Below are positions 16,174-23,997 of a stretch of DNA of 56,809 nucleotides, in pieces. The notes beneath the pieces are model-generated. The model saw only the letters and a list, made by a program, of their open reading frames with translations. It did no database searches and was not told the DNA's origin. Position 1 is the stretch's first letter; every line of letters begins with the position of its first letter. The position numbers and the translations under genes are program-made. Source of the DNA: Verrucomicrobiota bacterium (GTDB lineage Bacteria > Verrucomicrobiota > Verrucomicrobiia > CAIQCK01); NCBI GenBank assembly GCA_026397915.1, contig JAPLTX010000025.1:1-56809 (forward strand), in the 5' to 3' direction.

Positions 16174-17409
16174 TTAATCCTTAAGTTTGAATCCGATGCC
16201 CGCCAGTTTCTGGCGGACGGTTACACTGCCGCCGCGAAGTGTAATGGTTGAGTTCTGGAACTCGCGGCGCTGCGGATACTCTTTCCGCAATCTGTCAAAG
16301 TATGCACCCCGCTCGTTTGCTGGCAAGTCTGCAATCGCCCGCAGCCGCCGGTCGTCTGCTTTGATGTCATAGACCGTCAGCGCCGCCTCGCGAAGCGCGT
16401 CCTCGTCGGAACGGCCGGTGGCGTCGACTGTCAGCGAGGCGTGGGGCGAGGGGGGCATGAGGTTCGTAGCCCGCCACTCCGTGGCGGGATTGTGATTTGT
16501 CCCGCCACGGAGTGGCGGGCTACGCAGGAACTCGCACGCGGCTTGGTAAACCATCGTCGTGCCGCTGACCTTGCCATCGTAGGAATAACCAGCGATGTGC
16601 GGCGTGCCGAGGGCGGAGACAGCGACGAGGTCGGCGGCGATGTCGGGTTCGCCTTCCCAGACATCGAGGACGAGAGAGGCTGGGTGGATCGCGACCTCCG
16701 GGCGCGATTCTGCCGCTGCACAATTGCCATCGCGCCCAGAGGTCGCGATCCACCTAAGAGCTGCGGCACTGTCCAGCACCGCACCGCGGCAGGTGTTCAG
16801 CAGGACTGCGCCGGGCTTCATCCGCTTCAAGAACGCCGCGTCGGCCATGTGCCACGTCTTATCCTCGCCAGTCTTCGTCAGCGGAACGTGAAGCGTAATG
16901 AAGTCGCTGTCCATCAGCGCCTCCAACGGCAGGAAACGTTTCTCGCACGGGAAGAGCCGCGCCAGCGGCGGATCATTCTGAAGCACCCTCATGCCGATCG
17001 CCTCGCACTTCACGACAACCTTGCTTCCGACGTTGCCGACACCGACGACACCGATGGACTTGCCTTCGAGCCGGTAGCCGCCGCGTTTGGCGAGCACCAG
17101 CAGCGAGCAGACGACGTATTCGGCGACGGAGTTGGCGTTGCAGCCGGGTGCGCTGGCGAAGGTGATGCCGCGCTCACGTAGATACGCCTCATTCACGTGG
17201 TCGGTGCCGATGGTGCAGGTGCCGACGAAGCGAACACGGCTGCCTTCCAGCAAATCGCGATTCACCTTTGTGATTGAGCGGATAATGAGCAAGTCGGCGT
17301 CGCGCACAGCAGCGGCGTTCATCTTGCGGCCATGCATGGTCACAACGTCGCCCAACCGGCCAAACGCCTCGCGGCCAAACGGGATGTTTTCGTCAACGAT
17401 GATCTTCAC
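16174..17409 (-). CDS. pdxB: 4-phosphoerythronate dehydrogenase with two in-frame palindromic insertions
   Basis: NAD-dependent D-2-hydroxyacid dehydrogenase of the pyridoxal-phosphate synthesis pathway, 411 residues from the GTG at 17409. This start lies 4 bp after the upstream gene's stop and begins with the family N-terminus KIIVDENIPFG. The dinucleotide motif is GVVGVGNVG (120-128), and the catalytic residues are expected at R208 (TCRGAV), E254 (VWEGEP) and H271 (TPHIAG), followed by the C-terminal PdxB domain. Two palindromic repeats interrupt it in frame. One lies at about residues 219-242, between the catalytic Arg and Glu, and one at about 296-315, in the linker to the C-terminal domain. 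The protein is correspondingly longer than usual (about 380). Whether it stays active is unknown; the core motifs are intact. Confidence 0.82.
   Translation of the reverse strand: MKIIVDENIPFGREAFGRLGDVVTMHGRKMNAAAVRDADLLIIRSITKVNRDLLEGSRVRFVGTCTIGTDHVNEAYLRERGITFASAPGCNANSVAEYVVCSLLVLAKRGGYRLEGKSIGVVGVGNVGSKVVVKCEAIGMRVLQNDPPLARLFPCEKRFLPLEALMDSDFITLHVPLTKTGEDKTWHMADAAFLKRMKPGAVLLNTCRGAVLDSAAALRWIATSGRDGNCAAAESRPEVAIHPASLVLDVWEGEPDIAADLVAVSALGTPHIAGYSYDGKVSGTTMVYQAACEFLRSPPLRGGTNHNPATEWRATNLMPPSPHASLTVDATGRSDEDALREAALTVYDIKADDRRLRAIADLPANERGAYFDRLRKEYPQRREFQNSTITLRGGSVTVRQKLAGIGFKLKD
16465..16524. repeat. BIME-like REP doublet, family 1, inside pdxB
   Basis: Perfect 24-bp inverted arms (16465-16488 and 16501-16524) surround a 12-nt loop. 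Inside each arm a GTAG head precedes its own hairpin, stem CCCGCCAC with GTGGCGGG around TCC. Total length is 60 bp, exactly 20 codons, and pdxB reads through without a stop. A second copy with the same arms lies at 41258-41323. Confidence 0.9.
16683..16754. repeat. BIME-like inverted repeat, family 2, inside pdxB
   Basis: Arms of 26 bp (16683-16708 and 16729-16754, one mismatch) surround a 20-nt loop. Each arm can fold as ATCGCG/CGCGAT. The head reads GTGG and not GTAG, so it is a variant of the other elements. Total length is 72 bp, 24 codons, with no frame disruption in pdxB. Confidence 0.85.
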
Positions 17410-17413
17410 GGCA

Positions 17414-18565
17414 TTACCTTGCAGCGAGAGATTGCTCGAAGTCGGCAATGATATCGTCCGCGTCCTCGATGCCGACGGAGACGCGCAGCAACGCGTCGCT
17501 GATGCCGACGGCGGCGCGCTCCGCGGCGGCCAGCTTGACGTGCGAAGTCTTCGCCGGAATGGTCACGAGTGTCTCAACGCCACCGAGGCTCAGTGCGGCG
17601 GTGGCGAGTTTGAAGCGGCCCAGCACCGCGCTCGCCTGCGCTGCGTCGCGCAGCTCGAACGACAACATGCCGCCGAAGCCGCGCATCTGACGCGCGGCGA
17701 TGGCGTGATCGGGATGGTCCGACAGGCCGGGATAGTTGACGCGAGTAACCGCGGGATGCCGCTGGAGCCACTGCGCGAGTTTGCCGGCGTTTTCGTTCTG
17801 TCGTTCGACGCGGAGGGCGAGCGTCTTGAGACCGCGTTCGAGCATGTAGCAAGCGTGGGCGTCGAGCATGCCGCCGTGGTTGACGGCGCAAGGGCGGATG
17901 CGGGCGATGATCTCGCGCGAGGCGATGACCGCGCCGGCGTTGAGATCGCTGTGGCCGTTGAGATACTTGGTGGCGCTGTGGACAACGATGTTGATGCCGA
18001 GCGCGAGCGGCGTCTGGTTGATGGGCGAAGCGAAGGTGTTGTCAATGACCGTCAGCAACCCGCGCGGTTTGGCGAGCGCGGCGACGGCGGCGAGGTCCAC
18101 GACGCGCAACAGCGGGTTCGACGGCGATTCGATGTAAATGAGCTTCGTGTTCGGCCGAAGCTGCGCCGCGAAGTCGGCTTGGTTGCGGGCGAAGGACACC
18201 TCGATGCCGAACCGGGTCAGTTCCGCCGCGACGAAGTGGTAAGTGCCGCCGTAGAGGTCTTCCTGGAAGACCGCATGGTCGCCGGGCTTCAGCAGCGCGA
18301 ACAACACGGTGGTAATGGCCGCCATGCCGCTGCCGAAGACCAGCGCGTCCTCGCCCTGCTCCAGCGCGGCGAGCTTGGCGGCCACAACGCGCTGGTTGGG
18401 CGTGTTGAAGTAACGCTGGTAGATGTTCTCGTTCGTCGGATTGGGACAGGCGTAGGAGGACGCGGTGAAGATGGGCGTCGCGACGGCGCCCATTGCTTTA
18501 TCGCGATAAGCGCCGGCGTGGACGCAGAGCGTCGCCGGCCTCAATGGTTTATTGCTGTTTTTCAC
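17414..18565 (-). CDS. trans-sulfuration PLP enzyme (cystathionine gamma-synthase / beta- or gamma-lyase)
   Basis: PLP enzyme of the Cys/Met metabolism family, 383 residues. Typical landmarks are LCVHAGAYRDKAMGAVATPI at the N-terminus, NIYQRYFNTPNQ, FGSGMAAITTVL, YIESPSNPLLRVVD, VIDNTFASP, the PLP lysine K200 in HSATKYLNGHSD, and SLGGVETLVTIPA near the end. Reaction specificity within this family cannot be decided from these motifs alone, so no symbol is given. It is the first gene of a run with pdxB and gnd. Linking a PLP-dependent enzyme to a PLP-synthesis gene is suggestive. A divergent sialidase-like gene starts 82 bp upstream. Confidence 0.85.
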   Translation of the reverse strand: MKNSNKPLRPATLCVHAGAYRDKAMGAVATPIFTASSYACPNPTNENIYQRYFNTPNQRVVAAKLAALEQGEDALVFGSGMAAITTVLFALLKPGDHAVFQEDLYGGTYHFVAAELTRFGIEVSFARNQADFAAQLRPNTKLIYIESPSNPLLRVVDLAAVAALAKPRGLLTVIDNTFASPINQTPLALGINIVVHSATKYLNGHSDLNAGAVIASREIIARIRPCAVNHGGMLDAHACYMLERGLKTLALRVERQNENAGKLAQWLQRHPAVTRVNYPGLSDHPDHAIAARQMRGFGGMLSFELRDAAQASAVLGRFKLATAALSLGGVETLVTIPAKTSHVKLAAAERAAVGISDALLRVSVGIEDADDIIADFEQSLAAR

Positions 18566-18647
18566 GACGGCAGGGACGGTAGCGGAAGCCGTCGCGCTTG
18601 CGCAAGCGTCTTGCTAGCAGCTGGCCGCCCAGCTAACAATTCGCCCC

Positions 18648-19865
18648 ATGACCTCGCCCATCTCGCGCCGACAATTCATCGCCACCACCACCGCTGCCGT
18701 CACATCCCTGGCTCGTGCCGGAACCGCGCCCGACCTTGTCGCCAGCATCGAGCGGCGGACCATCTGGAAGGGGCGCGATGGCGGCACGAGTTGGTTTCAC
18801 CCGCGCGGCTGTGTCGTGCCGAAGCCAAAGCCCACGGTTCTGATGACGCTGCAACCAATCACCGGCAGCGACAACTTCGGGCAGGTCCACTGGACGCAGA
18901 GCAACGACCTCGGCTGCACGTGGGCAAAGCCCGCGCCAATCGCAGCGCTAGCTCGGCGCGACATCGGCGGCGGATTTGAAGAGGGCGTGTGCGATGTGGT
19001 GCCGCAGTTCCATCCGCCGACGGGCACGGTGCTGGCGATGGGGCACAACGTCTATTACCTCAACAACAAACTGACGAAGCCCGCCGAGGACCGCTGGCCG
19101 GTTTATGTCGTGCGCTCGGCTGACGGCGGTTGGTCGGAGCGGATGAAGCTGGTGTGGAACGACGCGCGCGCGACGGCCATCTACACGTCGAACTGCGGTC
19201 AGCGACTCGTGCTGGAAAACGGCGACGTGCTGCTGGCGCTGTCGTTCGGGCCGAAGGGCCGCAAGGACCGCGGCGTGACGACGGCGCGGTGTTCGTTCGA
19301 CGGCCACACGCTGGCGATCAAGGAGACGGGCAGCGAGCTTCGCAACACGGCGGGCCGCGGTCTGCTGGAGCCGAGCCTGACGCGCTGGGGCGGGCGGTTT
19401 TTCCTGACGATTCGCGCCGAGGACGGCCACGGCTATGTGACTGTCTCGGACGACGGCCTGCGCTGGGCGGAAACAAAACCGTGGACGTTCGACGACGGCG
19501 AGGTGCTGACGATGTCAACGACGCAGCAGCATTGGCTGGAACACAGCGAGCGGCTGCATCTGGTCTATACGCGCAAGACAGCCGAGAACGCGAAGGTCAT
19601 CCGCTATCGCGCGCCGATCTTCATGGCGGTGGTGGACACAAAGAGTCTGCGCTTGGTGCGCGCAACGGAGCGCGTGGTGTTGCCGATGATCGGCGACCCG
19701 GCCAACGCGCCGGAGCACGTGGCGGCGATGGGAAACTTTCACCCGATCAACGTAACGCCAAACGAATCGTGGGTGACGGTCGGCGAGGAACGCAGCCGCG
19801 ACGACTGGCGCGGCGACACGTTGCTGGCGCGCATCCGCTGGAGCCGGCCAAACCGAAACCTCTAA
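18648..19865 (+). CDS. Tat-exported sialidase-like beta-propeller protein
   Basis: Protein of 405 residues. An N-terminal Tat signal is seen as SRRQFIATTTAAVTSLA. The body has Asp-box-like turns SNDLGCTWAKP, SADGGWSE and SDDGLRWAE, as in six-bladed sialidase/neuraminidase folds, plus an FSRATG-free interior and a PIFMAVVDTKSLRLVRATER strand pair. Many PVC bacteria carry such propellers as putative exo-sialidases or as binding proteins. The catalytic arginine triad was not verified. It is divergent from the metB-type gene and convergent with the amidase. Confidence 0.6.
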   Translation: MTSPISRRQFIATTTAAVTSLARAGTAPDLVASIERRTIWKGRDGGTSWFHPRGCVVPKPKPTVLMTLQPITGSDNFGQVHWTQSNDLGCTWAKPAPIAALARRDIGGGFEEGVCDVVPQFHPPTGTVLAMGHNVYYLNNKLTKPAEDRWPVYVVRSADGGWSERMKLVWNDARATAIYTSNCGQRLVLENGDVLLALSFGPKGRKDRGVTTARCSFDGHTLAIKETGSELRNTAGRGLLEPSLTRWGGRFFLTIRAEDGHGYVTVSDDGLRWAETKPWTFDDGEVLTMSTTQQHWLEHSERLHLVYTRKTAENAKVIRYRAPIFMAVVDTKSLRLVRATERVVLPMIGDPANAPEHVAAMGNFHPINVTPNESWVTVGEERSRDDWRGDTLLARIRWSRPNRNL

Positions 19866-19873
19866 CCCGTCGC

Positions 19874-21160
19874 TCAGCGTCCCGCGGGCGTTGCCATGGT
19901 GTGCTGCCGATAGAACTCGATGACGCCGCGCGCGACGCCGTCGGCGTATTCACGGAAGATGGAACGGAGGCGTTGGCCGCCGAACTCGCGCTCGCCGTCG
20001 TAGTCGCCGGCCAGCAAGCGGGCGTAGGTCGTGGGGTTGTTTTGGTAATACGGCTCCAAGTAGATGACGGGGCCGTGGTAGAGCCGGTTCGCGATCAGGT
20101 TGCGGGCATAGATATAGGGATTGTCGCTCACGGTGGCGTAGTTCGGGTCCTGCTTGGAGCGCTCCGGCGGCAGTTTCAGGTCGGCGGCCATGGCGCGGCT
20201 GATGGCGGCGGCGGCGGCGAGTTCGGTCGGGTGTGAGTTCTCCAGCAGCTTCCAGAGCATCTCGAACTTCCACTGCGGCGTCTCCACGCTGCCGGGCGAG
20301 TAACCGCCGTGGATGATCAGCAACAACCGGTTGTCGGGCGCGGGCCGGTCGGTATCACCGATGGCGTTGAAGTGGATGCAAAGCGTCAGATCGGGCCGGA
20401 GCCGGTCGTTGACGAGCGCGGCACGGGCACGGATTTCGGCGTTGCGGTAGAACTCCAGTTCCATCCGCTTGCGGAGCGTGTCGAGCAAGAGCGCCTCGCG
20501 CGCCAACTCGCTCATCGCGCGCACGTCGGGGCGCGGCGCGACGTTCTCGCGAACGTATTTGGTGGCCAGTTCGCGGAACTGCTCCGGGCTGGCGTCGGTG
20601 ACCGGCTTGAAATCGTTCTTGGTGAACAGCACGGTCGCGCCGGCCCGCTGGAGTTGCGGCGCGAGCAGGCGCGCGACGATGAGATTCTGCACAGCCTCCT
20701 GTTCGGCCGGGCCGCCGTTCAGCTTGAAAAGCCGTTCCTCCATCCGTGCGAACTCGCCGCCGATGTGGCCGGGGTCGAGCGCGAGGCGCAGCCCGCGCAA
20801 CGGCTGGTCCGGCGGGTTCTTCAACGCCGGCAGATCTTCCAGTGTCTTGAAAGTCCGTTTCACCACGCGGGGCGTGTCGGCTGCAAACTGGAGGCGATAA
20901 AGCCGTTGCTGGCGTTGCTCGTCGTCGAAGATGGAAACGCTGTCGCCGTCGTAAACGAGGAACTTCTGAAAGGCGCCGCCAGGCGAAAACACGCGGTCGA
21001 GGCGCGATTGAAACTCCGCTTGCGTCATCGTGCGCTGGAACTGGTCGAGCAAGCCCCACTGCGGCGTGTCGTCGGTGAGCGCGACAGCAGATGGGAGTTG
21101 GGAGTTGGGAGTTAGGAGGAGGAAAGCGAGCAGCCAACGGTGTGAACGTTCAAACTTCAT
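19874..21160 (-). CDS. secreted N-acetylmuramoyl-L-alanine amidase-like protein (Amidase_3)
   Basis: Protein of 428 residues with a signal-peptide-like N-terminus (about 1-28), part of which is encoded by a heptamer array (LLLTPNSQLPSA). The zinc-site residues of Amidase_3 can be placed at H132 in ALDPGHIGGE, E155 in PAEQEAVQNLIVARLL and H263 in DLTLCIHFNA, with a late glutamate in VIYLEPYYQN. Such enzymes cut the bond between muramic acid and the stem peptide in peptidoglycan. It is longer than usual and has extra N-terminal sequence of unknown role. Confidence 0.6.
   Translation of the reverse strand: MKFERSHRWLLAFLLLTPNSQLPSAVALTDDTPQWGLLDQFQRTMTQAEFQSRLDRVFSPGGAFQKFLVYDGDSVSIFDDEQRQQRLYRLQFAADTPRVVKRTFKTLEDLPALKNPPDQPLRGLRLALDPGHIGGEFARMEERLFKLNGGPAEQEAVQNLIVARLLAPQLQRAGATVLFTKNDFKPVTDASPEQFRELATKYVRENVAPRPDVRAMSELAREALLLDTLRKRMELEFYRNAEIRARAALVNDRLRPDLTLCIHFNAIGDTDRPAPDNRLLLIIHGGYSPGSVETPQWKFEMLWKLLENSHPTELAAAAAISRAMAADLKLPPERSKQDPNYATVSDNPYIYARNLIANRLYHGPVIYLEPYYQNNPTTYARLLAGDYDGEREFGGQRLRSIFREYADGVARGVIEFYRQHTMATPAGR
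21089..21116. repeat. heptamer array inside the amidase signal region
   Basis: Four 7-mers of the type AGTTGGG (AGATGGG, AGTTGGG, AGTTGGG, AGTTAGG) run from 21089 to 21116. On the coding strand they give the LTPNSQLPS stretch at the end of the signal peptide. Confidence 0.7.
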
Positions 21161-21161
21161 T

Positions 21162-21203
21162 CCTATCTCCTATCTTTCAACTTCCAACTCCCATCTGCCA
21201 TCT
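21162..21203. repeat. heptamer array upstream of the amidase gene
   Basis: Six consecutive 7-mers (CCTATCT twice, TTCAACT, TCCAACT, CCCATCT, GCCATCT) fill 42 bp just upstream of the amidase ATG and 5 bp before the end of the M16 gene. This is the cleanest of the heptamer arrays in the window. Confidence 0.8.
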
Positions 21204-21208
21204 CCTTC

Positions 21209-23937
21209 TCATTGTGGCGATGCAATGACGGTGATGAGCTTGTCGGGCGCGGGCAGATATTTGCGTGCGGCGGCGAGCACGTCGGCGGGGGTGACTTTCC
21301 AGATGGCGCCAACGGCGCGCGCAATCCAATCCTGACCGAGGTCGTAGAGTTCGAGATCACAAAGCGTGTCGGCGATGCCGGCGTTGGTTTCCATCCCCAG
21401 TAACATGCCACCGACAAGCGTGGCGCGGGCCTGGTCGAGTTCGTCGTCGGTCGGCGGGGCGGAGCGCATCCGCTCCAGTTCGGCACGAACGCCGCGGATG
21501 GCGGTGTTCACGTCCTTGGGGTCGTTCTGCATGGCAAGCGTCCAAGGCCGTTCGCCGCGGCTGCCGCGGAACTCGCTCGAAACGCTGTAGGTGAGGCCCT
21601 GCTTTTCGCGAAGCGAAGCGAGCAGCCGGCTGTTGAGCAGTTCGCCGCCGCCGAAGATGTGGTTGGCGGTGATCGCGGCGAAATAATCCGGCGCGTGAAC
21701 GTCCACGCCGCGCGCGCCCATCAACACGATGGCTTCGGCCTTGTCGGAAATCGGCAGACGCTTCGGCTTTTCGGTGGCCTCGCGGCTGAGCGCAGGGATC
21801 GGCGGCAGTTCAAGTTTCGGCCGCGGACCGACGGCCTGCCAAGAACCGAAGAGCGACTGGACCTGAGCGGCAACCTGTCCGGCGTCGAAATCGCCGACGA
21901 TGGCGAGCGTGGTGGCGTCGGGCCGGTAGTGCTGGCGGTAAAACGCCAGCAAGTCGGAGCGCGTGACGGCCTTGATGTCCGCCTCACCGCCGCGCAGGTA
22001 GTGCCACTCCGGATGGTTTTGGGGATAGAGCGCCTCGCGCAGTTCCTGCAAGGAGAGGATATAGGGACTGTCAGCGTCCTCTTTGAACGCGGTGATTTGT
22101 TCGGTGCGTAGCCGCGACAATTCGGCGGGAGAAAACGCCGGCCGCCGAAGCGCGTCGCGGACCAACTCCAGCAGCTTCGGCAAGTCCTGACTAAGCGAAC
22201 GGCCGTTGACGCTCGCGCCGTCCATGGTGGCATTGAAGGTCAGCTCCGCGCCGAGTGTGTCGAGTTCCTCGTGAAACTTCGCTGCGGAGCGCGTCACGGT
22301 TCCGCGGTTGAGCATGGCGGCGGTGAGCACGGCGAGACCAGGCCGTTTCGTCGGATCAAACGCCGCGCCGGCGTCCACGTTGACGGCGATGGCCGCGGTG
22401 GGGTTTGCGTGATTTTCCTGAAGCAGCAACACCATGCCGTTCGGCAGCACGGTGCGCGTGACGCGCGGCGCGAGGGCAGCGAGCGGAAGAGGAAGCGAAG
22501 AAGTGGTGCGGTGACGCGGTGACAGCCTCTTCCACAATACTCCATCACCCCAACGCCCCATCACTCCGCCGCCGATCCTCCGCTGGATCGGGCCGGGTTT
22601 GGGGCGGGTCGGTGCGGGGAGTTCCTTGGAGATCTTCGTCGGCACAAACCACGCGATGGTGCGATTGGAGGCGGCCAGGTATTTCCGCGCGACGGCGCGC
22701 ACGTCTTCGGCGGTAACGCGCTCGGTGCGTTGATTCAGCGTGAGCAGATAGTTCCAGTGGTTGACGATCTCGTAGGAGCCTAGCAACGCGCCTTGATCGC
22801 TGATGCCATCCATCGCAAAGACGGTCTGCGTGATCGTCTGGCGTTTTGTCTTTGCCAGTTCGGCCGGGCTGATGAGTTTCTCCTGCACGTCGGCAATGGC
22901 GGCATCGAGCGCGCGCTCGAACTTCCTGCGGTCGGCGGTTTCGGAGCAGGTGGCAAAAATCGTTTCCCAACCGGGATCGCGCTGCTGGCTGAACAGCGAG
23001 CTCACGTCGGTAGCCAGACCGGTGTCCACCAGCGCTCGGTAGAGTCGCGAACTCTTGCCGACCGTCAGCAGCGAGTCGAGCACGCCGAGCGCAAACATGT
23101 CCGGGTGCGACGTTCCGGGAATGTGATACATCCCCTCGAAGTAAACCGCGCGGCCTTCGCCTTTCACCGCGACGCGACGCTCGCCCTCCTGTTCCGGCTC
23201 GACGCCGGTGACCTTCGGCGGCTCCGAGCCGCGCGGGATCGAGCCGAAATGCTCGCGCACCCGGTCGAGCACCTTTACGGTGTCGAAATCGCCGGCGAGG
23301 ATGAGGATGGCGTTGTTGGGCTGGTAGTAAGTCCGGTAGTAACCAAGCACGTCGCTGCGGGTGATCGCCTGCACGTCGCATTTCCAGCCGATGACCGGCC
23401 AGTGATACGGATGAACCACATAGGCGGCGGCGCGCGTTGCTTCGTCGAGGCGGTTGAGCGGGTTGTTCGCGCCGCCGTCCAGTTCCGACAACACCACCTG
23501 CTTCTCGTGCGCCAGTTCCTGCGGGTCCATTGCGCAGTTGTGAATCCGGTCGGCCTCGATGCGCAGGACGGTGTCGAGGCCGGACTTCCCTTCGGGCGCC
23601 GCGGCATCGGAAGGCAGCGCAAAGTAGTAGGCGGTGTAGTCGGTGTCGGTGAAGGCGTTGTTCTTGCCGCCGGCCAGCGCCGTGAGCCGGTCAATGTCGC
23701 CGCGCTTGAGCGTCCGGTAATGCCGGGCCGCTCGTTGCGCGAGCCGACGCGGTAGTAGGTCCAAACACTGATGACCGGCGTCGCGTGGATTTCCTTGGTG
23801 ATGACTTTCAGCCCGTTCGGCAGAGTCGTCTCGCGAACAGTCGGATGCGCCGGTGGCGCCGCCCACAGCGATGCCAGCGGCGCAAGGAGCAGCGCAGCAA
23901 GCAACACGTGGCGAACAGTAGCAATCGGCGATAGCAT
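21209..23937 (-). pseudogene. M16 zinc metallopeptidase, two-domain, disrupted by a deletion/frameshift
   Basis: The gene starts at ATG 23937 with a signal peptide and a normal M16 opening (TTLPNGLKVITKE, VGSRNERPGITG). At about 23713 the reading frame switches. The continuing frame resumes at TLKRGDIDRLTALAGGKNNA, which in intact relatives follows about 13-14 residues downstream. The missing piece is exactly where the HxxEH zinc motif normally sits, so about 40 nt (3n+1) appear to be lost. Everything after the break (DYTAYYF, the remaining first domain, a linker, and a second, typically non-catalytic M16 domain from TRTVLPNG to the end) is well preserved. It is therefore either a recent pseudogene or a sequence/assembly error. 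The long open frame starting at 24235 is not the real N-terminus. Confidence 0.85.
22535..22566. repeat. octamer array inside the M16 gene linker
   Basis: Four consecutive 8-mers (CAATACTC, CATCACCC, CAACGCCC, CATCACTC) lie in the linker between the two M16 halves and are translated as GGVMGRWGDGVLW-type sequence on the coding strand. Confidence 0.65.
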
Positions 23938-23997
23938 GACTGGCAATTAAAGTGTTTCGAGCCGGAAGGTCAAGCAGTGGCGAAGCGCTTGCCGCGC

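Noticed and set aside
17087..18979. 630-residue plus-strand ORF
   Set aside because: It runs antisense to pdxB and the metB-type gene and into the start of the sialidase-like gene; no family motif.
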